Of a stretch of 64,000 bases of DNA, positions 53,955 through 64,000 are shown piece by piece. How positions within the stretch are numbered: the stretch's first letter is position 1; each line of letters starts with the position of its first letter. The position numbers and the translations under genes were made by a program. Origin of the DNA: Sambucus nigra. Taxonomy: Eukaryota; Streptophyta; Magnoliopsida; Dipsacales; Adoxaceae. A model generated the notes under the pieces. The model did no database searches. It was not told the DNA's origin and worked only from the letters and a program-made list of their open reading frames with translations. The stretch spans positions 450,909,219-450,973,218 of the forward strand of contig OX422211.1 in assembly GCA_949130495.1 (NCBI GenBank). Direction: 5' to 3'.

Positions 53955-55492
53955 TGGAAAAAAAAACATTTATTCTTCCCCAATGAGTTGAATAATCTCC
54001 TTTATACACAAATACAATGTGCTTCTCCGAAGATAGCCACATCGATGAGCTCAATAGTTGCTTGAAGATAAGTTAGCTCGAAGAAAAAAGTGGCTCACAA
54101 ATTTGTAACAATATTCCGTACATATATTTCTTCACTTGGTAAACAAATATCTCCACGAAGAGGAAAATGTAGGGGAAGTCCAAGTCCAAAATTGATTAGC
54201 AAGAATGGTCCTTCACTAAATGAAGGACTAACAACAGAGTAAAGACTGAAGTTGCTCGAAGGACCATCCATAAAGATCAAGCCCATTCGAAGGATAATAT
54301 ATTTGTAAAGAAGAATTATGATGTACTTTTATTTATCTATTCTTATAATTATTAAGTGTAGTTTGTAATGTTTATGAGGTTGATCAATACCCTCAAGGCA
54401 CCATGTCTCACAGGGCATGGGAGAGCTTATATGCTCTACCAAATAACCTCATTCTAGGAACCTCGCAAGGATTTGGTTTGGAGGATTGGGAGCAAGGCAA
54501 CGTTAGGAAAGAAATACCCAACCCCTGTAGTACATTTACTCAAAAGCTTGGTTTGTTAAAAGCATGGATGAATTAATGCTCGAGTTACCATATCCTAAGG
54601 AACCCCCTCGAGGGACCTCAGACCAAATAATTTTCCAAAGATAGTCTTTGATTTCTCACATACAGTTCATAGGCTGCTCGAGTAGCCATCATCCAAGCAA
54701 CCTTCATTTGATGAACAACATTTTTTTATTGATATTACAATACATCCTTTACAGATAGCTATTTACCAACTTATGACATTATGGCATCTGGCATTTAGGA
54801 GCTCTAAGAAATATCACTCAAGTGAGTTTATTCCTAGGAAGGTAGGCTTATTTTTGAGCTTGTACTATCTAGCTGTCTTAGGACGGACCTTTGGGCTGCC
54901 ACATCTTGTCCTAATTAATGCTACCATACCTCTGATAGGGTAAATAATTTGCACGCCAAAATATCATATCTTGTGCGTTTAATGCACTATCTTCAGCATT
55001 AATAGCACGGTATCTTTGCAGTAATGGTATTAAATCCATTTAATTCCAGTAGGTCACTTGAGCAACCTGGCTCCCATATAAATACCCAAGCAGCATAGTT
55101 TACAAGGATAGTATTTTGAACCTACAATTGTTGTTGAGATTTCTCTAAACAATAGTGTTTTCAGTGAGATCATTATTGTGTGATTATTCCCATTGCCTCC
55201 ATTAACACCACTTTTAAGAATATATTGTGCCTTGAGGTTACTACCTAGCCATTATTTCACTAAGAGTGCTTATTCTATATCCCTCCGACCATGTTGCTTG
55301 CGGGCCTCCTCCATGTATTATTCTTTCAGAGCATTTATATTGTAAAGACTTCATTGAATACAAGATTGAGTATTGAATATTGTTTGTCTTTAACTTACAT
55401 TTATTGTCATTTCTTATTGTTTCTTGGCACTAATCACGACCTTGATAAGGGGTTATGCCTCGCTTAATACTAATTGTATTTTAAGAACTACA
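53955..55492 (+). mobile_element. Element C 3' LTR
   Basis: The 3' part (55072-55492) aligns with the 5' LTR remnant at 14743-15166. A TATA box, ATATAAATACCC, lies at 55076-55087, then the shared AAGCAGCATAGTTTACAAGG. The end is placed at ..AAGAACTACA (55492) because the 5' copy ends ..TTACA before its primer site and homology stops here. The start at TG 53955 is inferred from the purine tract. Length about 1.54 kb. Confidence 0.75.
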
Positions 55493-55587
55493 CTAGGAAG
55501 AGGCATTGATCTTTCGATGAAATTATTTTTAAGTTACACTTAGCCTCATTCTCGAAGGTAAGAGTTTTCATAATACCAATATTCATT
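55493..55587. other. Flank of element C
   Basis: Sequence outside the element C LTR, before the microsatellite. No feature seen. Confidence 0.35.
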
Positions 55588-55588
55588 A

Positions 55589-55684
<96 letters not shown>
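55589..55684. repeat. Compound microsatellite (AC)13(AT)35
   Basis: Thirteen AC dinucleotides (55589-55614) are followed by an uninterrupted run of 35 AT dinucleotides (55615-55684). The Tyr-Ile repeat frames over it are artefacts of this repeat. The absence of interruptions suggests that it is young or actively slipping. Confidence 0.98.
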
Positions 55685-55687
<3 letters not shown>

Positions 55688-56941
55688 AGACTTTGTTTAT
55701 ATAAATTTCTGCCAACATGTTTAAACATGACAATAACATAAATCATATAATACATCCAAAGATAATAAAAAAAACTATATATGTCTACACCATCGATGAA
55801 TCAACAGGGCATATCATCAATAATGGACATAAAAGTCAAATTATCGATAATCATATAAAACCTAAGCATATCATCAAACTATAAACTTTTGTTTTTTTGC
55901 TAGTTTCATACTTAATAGGTAGATGCAGAGTTCAGGCTATCGACGCCATTTGCACAATATAGATATTTCATTTCTTAAGGTACTTTGGAAAATTAAGGAA
56001 AGATATACGGGCCATTGAGTGTTTATCAATTGACTATTTTAAAAATGCTTCTAATTTAACATTCAAAGACAACTCTAGGATGAATCCAACAGGGCTGATA
56101 TTCAGGAGGCGCGAATACCAATCCAAGATTAAAAAAAGAATAGTGAATTTCTATGCCTAAATAGAATATTTGACAAATTTCCAAAATGCATCTAAATTAA
56201 GTTAGACATCGAAATTATATAGGTAATATATACATCACATGCATAGAATAGGGTTTTGTCATAGTAGTTTTTGAATTTGATATAAGGTTAAGGGATATTC
56301 CTTTGTGGTTATTTATGGGTAAATACAAAATTAATAAATTCGTTCACTCCTTTTTCATAAGAAAGGTCAAATTTGTTCTTGAGTTCCACCCAACTCTTAT
56401 CCATGGAGGTGGTCAAGGCATAATTTAAACATTAAGTTGTCCAAACAATTTATGATCTATACGATACATTATTACATAATAAAGAAAATTGGATCAATTA
56501 TTATATTTTTAACTGATAAACTAGTAATAAAGGTTACACTATTAATGTTCACAAAGTAAAAAATACTAATTAAACTTTCTTCTGGCAGTGTCTATAAAAT
56601 ATTTTGTGCAAATTTTTTTTTTGCTATTATCAAATGTTACTCTTAATTTCCTGAATATTGGTAAAGAACTTCATAAAACATACTAAAAAAGATGTTTAAG
56701 CTAAATGTAGTGAATACATACTAAAAAATAGAAAGGAAATAAGTCAGTTAATTTCACTTTTAGTAATGAAACATAAACACACGTATGTATATCACATATG
56801 ATTTTTCAAGGGGGAGATATGAAACATGTACCAAATTGAAACCATCTATCAACAAAGGTGATCAATTAAATAACTAGATATAGAATCATACATGTAACAC
56901 ATAATATTGATGTATTATGAATGTTGTTTGTAATTGAGGGA
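55685..56941. other. AT-rich stretch with no recognisable feature
   Basis: I see no domain, RNA gene, tandem repeat or clear terminal repeats over about 1.25 kb. It is either flank of elements C and E or a decayed element. Confidence 0.4.
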
Positions 56942-57767
56942 TGCTAATGTTTCCCAAACACATATAAGTGCACGGATGATAATTAATAATAAACATCATC
57001 TTCTTAACTTGAAATAGTTGGAAATTAGCATAACCTTGTATGCTTTAACATGATGAAAATTGGTCATTGAAGGTAAACATTACTTGTTTATGTATTCTAC
57101 ACAAATAAATATTTTAAAATTTTCCTCATAGTTACTTATTCTAATAACCTTGAATCTATGTCTAAAAATTTTCCCCCTTGAGTTCACAAAGTTATCAAGC
57201 TTGAATTATGAAACAAAGGTAATAATATTTCAACCTTGTTATTAAAGTTCTAAAATGAAATATCAAATAAAAATCCTAAATACATGCTTGTAGTATACAC
57301 GAACATCAATTTGCGTACACTGAGAAAAAAGCAATTTCTAGCAATAAGAATAAAAATAAAAATAAAATGAATGTCATAAGAAACTTTCGAATTGGATAAT
57401 ACCAAATCAAATAATATCATCACACAAAAACCCTAGTATCAGTCACAGATTAAGATCTTACTATGTGGATATCTATAGTCTCATTTATTGCATACAGATG
57501 TACATACCTGGAGATATAAACGCATTCCATCTCTAGGGTTCCCTACCAATATAAATGTATAATATCCCTTAGCTCAGGGGGATAAATTTCAATCATTCAC
57601 CAGCATACCCAACAGAGCTAGCGTAACCACCCAAAAATACCAATAGTGGATGTAGGCTTTTTATAGCTAGGCCACTTTAAAAACTTTTTCTCTTATGTGT
57701 TTGTGGATATCGCTTATATTATATTATGTGTCATTATAAAATTGGACCACTCCATTTTTAGACATCA
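56942..57767 (+). mobile_element. Element E 5' LTR (start tentative)
   Basis: The end ..TTTTTAGACATCA at 57767 resembles the CATCATCA end of A and is followed by the primer site. A TATA box candidate CAATATAAATG lies at 57547-57557. The start TGCTAATGTTTCCCAAAC.. at 56942 loosely resembles the A start (TGATATGCCCAAA) and gives 826 bp, similar to A and B, but no second LTR is available to confirm it. Confidence 0.45.
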
Positions 57768-57773
57768 ACGAAT

Positions 57774-57792
57774 TGGCATCATCCATGGGAAC
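57774..57792 (+). promoter_or_regulatory. Primer binding site of element E (decayed)
   Basis: TGGCATCATCCATGGGAAC differs from the element A site TGGCGCTGTCTGTGGGAACG at several bases but keeps the start TGGC and end TGGGAAC. Confidence 0.7.
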
Positions 57793-57849
57793 AACTAATT
57801 GTCTTCGTTCTCTACTTCTTAATTTTATTTGTTCATTCTCTATCTTGAA

Positions 57850-59540
57850 GAATGGCCAATGTCTCGGAGAGCAGCTTGGTAGTTGTAGGTAATAACCCAA
57901 ACATATCTGCTCCCCCTTGTGAGACAGATCTCTAGATAATTTTGTGCTCAACTTGGCTAGAGGATAGGATTCCATTCAAGAATGAGTTAGACAACTATCT
58001 CGTACAATGCAAGACAAATCCTCTAATTCCAGGAGGGATATTCCACCACCACCACCCCAGCCAGGAATGAGAGAAGTTGTCTTGGTCTTCTCATGATAAA
58101 TCATATCGTCTTGGAACGAAATTGTCATTCCGATCAACTGATTATTATGATGGAAGATCTTTCTCCAACTAAAGACAAAGCGTGTTGGAACGGCTGAGTA
58201 GGGAATTTTCCTTTGATTGTTTGGGTCCTCGAGCAACTAGAGGTCATCATAGGGAGCAATAACATTAGTGCAAACATAAATATGGATCCATAAGGTCCAG
58301 ATCTAGCATAAGAGGCTATGTGCATGCCGAGAAGACTTCTTAAGAAGAGAGTTTAGCACATGTGCAAATCAAAGCCACAAAAGCCATTTCAACTAAATCT
58401 AAATTAGATGAACATTCCTGGAAAGAGTTCATGCACCGATTGGAAGATTGACTTGGGGAAATAGCAAAAACAAAAAATCCTTCGCCAAGGAGCTTTGTCA
58501 AAGACTCACCTTTTATCCCGGCTATTGTCGACTACCCCGCACCTTCTAAAATCAAATCACTAGTTGTTACTTCAAAATATAATGGAAAATTGATCCAGTC
58601 CTCCATATTGAGCAGTATCAAGCTACTGCCAACATCTATTATGCCCTTGATGAAATGAGGTACATGGCTTTCTCTAGTTCCATCATAAGTCCATCCCAAA
58701 TATTGTACAACAATCTTCATATAGGTAAGATTTATAGTTTCCATCAATTAGCCGAATTATTTATCAATAACTTGGTCTTTGGAGCTAAGCCGATCATGAG
58801 TGTTACTCATTTCTTGACCGTGCACTAAAAACATGAAGAAAGTACCTGAGCGTATATCACACATTTAAATAATGAGAAATTGGAGGTGATAGGTTATGAA
58901 GGAAAGATAATTATGGTGACACTGATGAGTGGATCGCTCCCCAAGGATCTCTATTATGCTCTAGGAAAAATCCACCCAAAAATATGATGGAGCTAATGGT
59001 TAAGGCTGGAAATATTATGAACGTCGAGGAAGCTATGGCAGCAAAATAAGTCGCGGAGACAAAAGAAGAAATTTTGAAAAACAATTCATTTAGGAAATAT
59101 CAAAAGGATAAGAAGAGTGATAGAATCAATAAGTATGATGAGTTTGGTCCTCTCACTAAAGATGTTTATCAGATATTGGAGGAAATCAGGGGTAACAAAG
59201 ACTTGTATTGGCCTAGGAAATTAAAGTCACCTCCTAACATGAGGGATAAGTTTAAGTATTATGATTTTTATAAAGATCATGAACACACTACTGATAGTTG
59301 CATCGCCCTAAAAAATGAAGTGAAGAATTTTATTCAACAAGGAAAGTTACAAAATTTTGTTGATCGAAACAGTAGACGAGATACCAGAAGCGGACCTGAG
59401 TCACCTGGCCGAGGAAGGAATGATGTGAAAGGGGAACGCAATAATAATTATGAGAATGATCCTGCCTTGAAGAAGAAACTTGATGAACCAGAAGTAGAAG
59501 TAGGGATGATTTCCTTTAGCTATAACTTTATTTCATGATG
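57850..59540 (+). pseudogene. Element E Gag
   Basis: In broken frames: KEFMHRLEDLGEIAK-like start near 58420, then SPFIPAIVDYPAPSKIKSLV and SKYNGKLIQ (equivalent to SPFVARIVNFPTPTKFKPP and KYDG of element A) to about 58600. The ORF 59074-59538 has the C-terminal part: DVYQILEEIRGNKDLYWPRK, then YYDFYKDHEHTTDSCIALK (the Cys-x2-His-x4-His-x4-Cys knuckle with its first Cys replaced by Tyr), and a Gly/Arg-rich tail to VEVGMISFSYN. Many stops lie in the first half. Confidence 0.8.
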
Positions 59541-59649
59541 AGATATTGTGGAGGAGATGAACTTGTTGAGAGGAAAGCCCACCTAGGTGAGGCCAAATCA
59601 TACTATGAGGAAGATTGACAACTCCGAGAACAATGATGGTTAACCTAGG

Positions 59650-60294
59650 AAAGTCAATAACGATAAATTAGTGATCGGCTTCTCCAAAAATGATTTGAAT
59701 GAAGTTCTCTATCCGCATGATGATCTATTAGTTATCACTTGCAGGGTTCACCATGTTAGAGTGGCAAGAATTCTACTCGACAATGGGAGTTTTATAAACG
59801 TCATGTTTTATAACTGTTTCAGCAGATTAGGACTGCGTGATAGTAAACTAGAACCTTACCACGGGCATCTCACAGGGTTTTCAGGAGAAAGGGTGTATTC
59901 CTTAAGAACCATAAAGATGGATGTGTTGATCAGCACTTAGCTGGTGAGCAGAAAGGAAAGAATTCACTTCTTTATACTAGAGAAAAATATCCCTTCAACT
60001 TATAACATAATTTTTGGAACAGTGGGAATGAAGCAATTTGAGGCAGTGCCATCCATTATGCATCAGTGCATAAAGTTTCCTACTAATTATCGGGTCAGAG
60101 TAGTTAATGGTAGTCAGATGGAGGCTAGGGGATGCTTCTATACCTCATCCAACCATCAAAATGTACAAAAGGGAACTACAACCGCTTTCCATATTGATAC
60201 CTTAGATCCTCAAGAGGATGAAGATCAGGAACAGGTGAGGGAAGAAATAAAAATCATTATGCTTGATGATGAGAAACTAGAAAGGACCACTTAG
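59650..60294 (+). pseudogene. Element E protease and linker
   Basis: The ORF 59671-59940 reads IGFSKNDLNEVLYPHDDLLV, then RVARILLDNGSFINVMFYNC with the catalytic Asp kept (DNGS), LEPYHGHLTGFSGERVYSLR, then a stop at 59938. The next ORF (59944-60294) continues YNIIFGTVGMKQFEAVPSIM and an acidic linker, LDPQEDEDQEQVREEIKII. The order matches element A. Confidence 0.85.
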
Positions 60295-60369
60295 ATTGGT
60301 TCAAGACTAATACCATCTCTCAAATAAGAATTAATTATATTCCTAAGAGATAGGAAGAATATGTATGAC

Positions 60370-60990
60370 TGGATCCATGAGGGTATGTCAGGGATTGACC
60401 CAAACTTCATCTGCCACGAGCTCAATATTAATAAGGACTCCAAGACAATTAAGAAAATGTAGAGTTTTTAGCCCCGAGAAAAATATGGCAATCCAAGAGG
60501 AAGTAGAAAAGGTGTAAAAATCACAATTTATAGAGGACGATATATACCCGACTTGATTGGACACTATGGTAATGGTCCAAAAAAAGAACAACGAATGACG
60601 CATGTGTGCAAACTTTACTGACCTTAATAAAGCATGCCCAAAATATCATTTTCCTTTGCCAATGATTGATTAATTGGTATATGCAATTGTAGGTCATGAG
60701 ATAATTAGTTTCATGGATGCTTATTCGGGGTAAAACTAGATTAAAATGAAGCCAGAGGATTAAGAGAGCACATCCTTCATCACTAGTCAAGGAACATACT
60801 ACTACAACATTATGACCTTTGGGATAAAAAAACGTTTGAGAAATATATCAAAGGTTAGTAAATAAGGTATTTGAAGACTAGATTGGAAAGAACATGGAGG
60901 CATATTGAGATGATATGCTTATTAAGAGAAAATTTATTACTGGCCATATTGCTGACTTCGCCCAAACATTCGACTAGCTAGAGAAACACC
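60370..60990 (+). pseudogene. Element E reverse transcriptase
   Basis: Readable blocks across frames: IDPNFICHELNI-like start, IQEEVEKV, MCANFTDLNKACPKYHFPLP, ISFMDAYSG, FITSQGTYYYNIMTFGIKK. The catalytic motif region at about 60899-60919 reads MEAY, stop, DDML, so the Val of YVDD is a stop codon. Other stops at about 60670 and 60735. Dead polymerase. Confidence 0.85.
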
Positions 60991-60992
60991 AA

Positions 60993-61610
60993 ATGAAGCT
61001 CAATCCGACCAAGAGTATATTCGGAGTACATGAAAGAATGTTCTTGGGGTATATTGTGAATCAAAAGAGAAATGAAGCCAATCCTAAGAAAATAGAGGCT
61101 TTATTAGAGATACGGTCCTTGACCAGCAAGAAAGATGTGCAAATATTGACTAGAAGAGTTATAACTCTGCATCGCTTATTTTTCGAGCAACAGATAAATA
61201 TTTACAATTCTTCAAAGTGATTAAAATAATTTTAAATGGAGTTATGAATGTGAGAAAGCTCTTCTGGATTTGAAGAAGTACTTGGGATCTCCCCACTACT
61301 GTCCTGACCAGTTTTAGGCAAGGAATTGTACCTATATTTAGCTATTTCAGAGTTCGCTATTAGCTCAGCCCTGGTTCGACTAGAGGAAGGAGTTAAAAAT
61401 CTAGTATACTACACTAGCAAAGTAGTCAAAGGAAGTCTCACTCATTGAGGCTCGTAAAAGAATGAGGCTATACTTTCAAGCTCAAACTATTGTGGTATAC
61501 ACTAACTTACCTCTGCGAAAAGCTTTGTAAAAACCTGAGAAGTTAGGAAGACTAATGTCTTGGGAAGTCAAACTTGGAGAATTTTAGATTTTTTATGAGC
61601 CAAGAACCTC
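60993..61610 (+). pseudogene. Element E RT thumb/connection and first RNase H
   Basis: The ORF 60993-61220 reads MKLNPTKSIFGVHERMFLGY, IVNQKRNEANPKKIEALLEI, LTRRVITLHRLF. Beyond it, broken frames give LYLYLAISEFAISSALVRLE and LVYYTSKVVKGSLTH, the first RNase H, whose first Asp position (YLDVS in A) is Ala. A tail with SLTHxGS follows. Confidence 0.8.
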
Positions 61611-61611
61611 C

Positions 61612-62360
61612 TTGAAAGGGCAAGCGGTGGAAAATTTCATACTAGAATTCACTTGTGTAGAAGTACCAAGCAAAAAAAGTTTGGCTATTAAGCATACTTC
61701 TCCGAAAGATAGCTCAACTCAAAAGCAAACTGAGGTGGTCGCCAACCAACCAGAATCATCGGATCCTCAAGAGAGAGCTCGAAAACTAACTAAACAAAGT
61801 AGGAAGGTGTTAAAGTATGGAAAACTAACAGGAGAAGACTTTAACAATCACATTCCAGTTTGGAAGTTGTCCCTAGATGGATCCTTATGCGCCACAGGTA
61901 GTGGGGTTGGACACATTATCAATAGTCCAGAGGAGTTAGATGTGGAATATATGTTGAGATTTTAACTTTAGGCATATAACAATGAAGCTGAATACAAAGC
62001 ATTAATTACAAGATAGGACCTATCCTCATCGATAGGTGCCAAGTAGGTGATAATGCACAGTGATTTTGAACTTATTGTCCACCAGGTGCTTCAGAAATAT
62101 AAAGTTAAGGGAGAAACAATGGTAAGGTGTTTGAATAAGGTTATGGAGGTTATGTCTTCATTTCTTGCGGTCAAGATAGTCCAAATTCTAAGAGTGGACA
62201 ATGCCTGAGTAGATGCCCTTGCTCGGCTAACCTCAGCAAATCCAATGGATCTCAAACGAATAATTCCAGTAGGGATTCTCTTGAGTAGAAGCATTGATCT
62301 AGAATATGTCAACATAAATTTTATAAAATTGGGACCCTCATGGATGGATAAAATGGGCGA
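61612..62360 (+). pseudogene. Element E second RNase H
   Basis: The ORF 61612-61965 begins with KGQAVENFILEF (the linker motif seen as KGQAHEDFVAEF in A), a Ser/Gln/Lys-rich spacer, then VWKLSLDGSLCATGSGVGHI. Shifted frames continue YNNEAEYKALI, MHSDFELIVHQVL and VDALARLTSANPMDLKRI. The Asp, Glu, Asp and Asp of the active site are all still recognisable. Confidence 0.82.
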
Positions 62361-62399
62361 TTAAATCAAAAGAGGGTTATTACTATCCGACTAAAAATA

Positions 62400-63560
62400 A
62401 GCAAGGAATATGAGATACAAAGCATTTAGTTATGTATTGGAGAAGGGTGTTATGTACATAAAAGGCTAAACATTCTCTTTACTTGATGGTGTCTATCAAA
62501 CTGAAGTAGATGATCTGATCAAAGAAGTCCATGAAGGCTTATGTGGTTCTCATTCAGTCGGAAGATCTTTGGTATAAAGGATAACCATACAAGGCTACTA
62601 TTGGTCGATGATGAATGCAAATTGTGTTTCCTTCACCAAGAGGTGTGATAAGTGATAAAGATTTGGTACCATTCACAGGAGACTAGGGTATTCCCTAAAT
62701 CCTATTACTTTCCCTTCGCCTTTTGCTATTTGGGGGATAAACCATGTTAGTCCATTACTGACGACCAGAAGGAGGTTCAAGTATTTAGTCGTTATAGTGG
62801 ATTACTTCACCAAAATGGTGTAGGTTGATCCCTTAACTGATATGCCTTATCAAATGGTCTTTTATTTCATATAGAAGTAAACCACATGTTGTTATGGAAT
62901 GACTTATGCTTTCATCAATGATCATGGTACTCAGTTTGACAATGAGGATTTCGATGAATATTGCATCCGATCCAAATTTTAGAAACCTCATTCTGCACCG
63001 GGACATCAACAATTCAATGATCAAATAGATATTACTAATAAAACCTTACTTGATGGTTTAAACAAAAGGTTGGGTGATGCTAAGGAGAATTGTATCAATG
63101 CAGTGTATAACGTTTTCTAGTCTTACAGGATTATGCCAAGAATGATAATAGGAGAGACTCCATACATGATAGCTTTCGGCAGTGAGGCAGTAGTACAAAC
63201 TGACATAGGTTTGTCGAATCACAGGGTACTAAATTTTTATTCCCCTAAGAGTGATCTCATGAGGCGACTAGATATCGACATGATTGAAGAAGTCAGGGAG
63301 GAAGCTGTAATTCGAATGGCTACCTATCAACAAATGACTTTTAGGTTCTACATCCACAGGGTTAATCCAACCAGATTGAAATAAGGAGATATTGTCCTTA
63401 AGAAAGTGATTTAGAAGAATAACAAGCTGGAGCCCAACTAGCACGGTCCACACCGTATCACGATAATTATCCGACTAGGAACTTATCACCTAGAAATATT
63501 GGAAGGCAAAAAATTCAAGAATCCATGGAACGTCGACTATCTCTGCAAGTATTACTAGTA
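62400..63560 (+). pseudogene. Element E integrase
   Basis: Fragments: EVDDLIKEVHEGLCGSHSVG (zinc region), WGINHVSPL near 62740 (first Asp now Asn), KYLVVIVDYFTKMV, FINDHGTQFDNEDFDEYC (second Asp kept), HQQFNDQIDITNKTLLDGLN (the catalytic Glu is Asp). The ORF 63133-63384 gives PRMIIGETPYMIAFGSEAVV and the tail, and the reading ends FKNPWNVDYLCKYY with a stop near 63556. Stops are frequent in between. Confidence 0.85.
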
Positions 63561-64000
63561 ATTTCATTTTTGATGAATCGGGTATTTAATAAATGAATTT
63601 GACCGTTTCTCTCAATTCTACTCTATTTTTATGTTTTGTTTTTCGTACTAAATTGTCCTAATTTTAGTTCAAACTTTTTCAACTTCTGAAAAGTTCTTTA
63701 GTTCAAATTTTTAATTATAGTGCAAACTTTTCCAACTACAAAAAAGTTTAATGTGGAATATTCCTAATTCTAATTCAAACTTTTCCAACTTTAGAAAAGT
63801 TCAGAAAATTTATTCTTTAAAATCCTGCTTGATTTTATCTTTGACTAATCAAGAACAAGAAGTTAGTAAAACTTCATGTAAGACTCAAAGTTAAACATAA
63901 GAGGTTTTATAGGACTAAGTGAAAGAACATGGATACCTATACATTCATAATATACTTGGTTATGACTAATAACTAATTCTACAACTTAGTTTAACAAAAC
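63561..64000 (+). other. Element E sequence after pol, with degenerate short repeats
   Basis: Recurring phrases TTCAAACTTTTTCAACTTCT, GAAAAGTTC and CAAACTTTTCCAACTA at about 63669, 63723 and 63775 suggest the start of a degenerate array of about 50 bp per unit, in the same place as the arrays of A, B and C. The window ends before more copies can be seen. Confidence 0.5.

Larger units (their letters stand above)
14743..55492 (+). mobile_element. Element C: Tat-lineage Ty3/gypsy retrotransposon, disrupted by A/B and D
   Basis: The ends are recognised by matching LTR sequence at 14746-15166 and 55085-55492. The plus-strand order is LTR, primer site, gag, protease-like, RT stub, integrase, spacer and tandem repeats, then a minus-strand PMD frame with introns, polypurine tract and LTR. 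Element A (20236-42095) and element D (43435-50460) interrupt it. The outer left part of its 5' LTR is missing, apparently because the Tekay-like element inserted there. Removing A (with B) and D leaves roughly 12 kb, a normal size for a Tat element carrying an extra ORF. Confidence 0.75.
56942..64000 (+). mobile_element. Element E: Tat-like Ty3/gypsy retrotransposon, right end outside the window
   Basis: An LTR end and primer site (57767-57792) are followed by gag, protease, RT, two RNase H regions and integrase, all plus strand and all related to element A (same order, similar motifs) but more decayed. Integrase ends about 63560. Its 3' LTR and any antisense ORF lie beyond 64000. The LTR start at 56942 is tentative. 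Confidence 0.82.

Noticed and set aside
55488..55755. Frames with long Tyr-Ile and Cys-Val repeats
   Set aside because: Translations of the (AC)n(AT)n microsatellite.

Overview
This is a gene-poor, AT-rich piece of a flowering-plant nuclear genome. I found no host gene, tRNA or rRNA. Nearly everything is decayed transposable elements inserted into one another. The plant assignment rests on Ty3/gypsy elements of Tat and chromodomain (Tekay/Del) type, a Ty1/copia-type gag, a plant RepHel Helitron, a plant mobile domain (PMD) reading frame and short GT..AG introns. I cannot name the species.

Layout. (1) 1-14742: the 3' end of a Tekay-like Ty3/gypsy element. It has a chromodomain stub at 1-273 and a long LTR that starts TGTAACACC at 310 and probably ends GGTGTCA at 14742. 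A RepHel Helitron sits inside this LTR. Its Rep and helicase remains lie at 7391-12095 and its hairpin plus CTAG end at 13399-13425, and it carries a hAT-like MITE at 12489-12910. (2) 14743-55492: Tat-lineage element C, which holds most of the rest of the window. It has a 5' LTR remnant, gag and integrase remains (RT core deleted), an antisense PMD frame with introns, and a 3' LTR at 53955-55492. (3) Element A, 20236-42095, is inserted in C with a perfect CATTT target duplication on both sides. It carries LTRs, gag-pol on the plus strand, a 63-bp tandem array, and a spliced antisense ORF. (4) Element B, 30284 to about 40155, is a close relative of A inserted in reverse inside A's antisense ORF. 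It has lost its 5' LTR and gag. (5) Element D, 43435-50460, is a copia-type terminal-repeat element with gag but no pol, inserted in C's antisense region. (6) From about 56942 to the right edge lies element E, another Tat-like element on the plus strand, with gag to integrase and its 3' LTR outside the window.

The most interesting biology is the antisense slot next to the 3' LTR in the Tat elements. In A and B it holds a gypsy-type 'putative transposase' frame whose two introns sit at the same places in both copies. In C the same slot holds a PMD frame with its own introns. Coding is broken throughout: stops, frameshifts and lost catalytic residues are recorded per entry. Domain names come from recognising motifs by eye; no database search was run.
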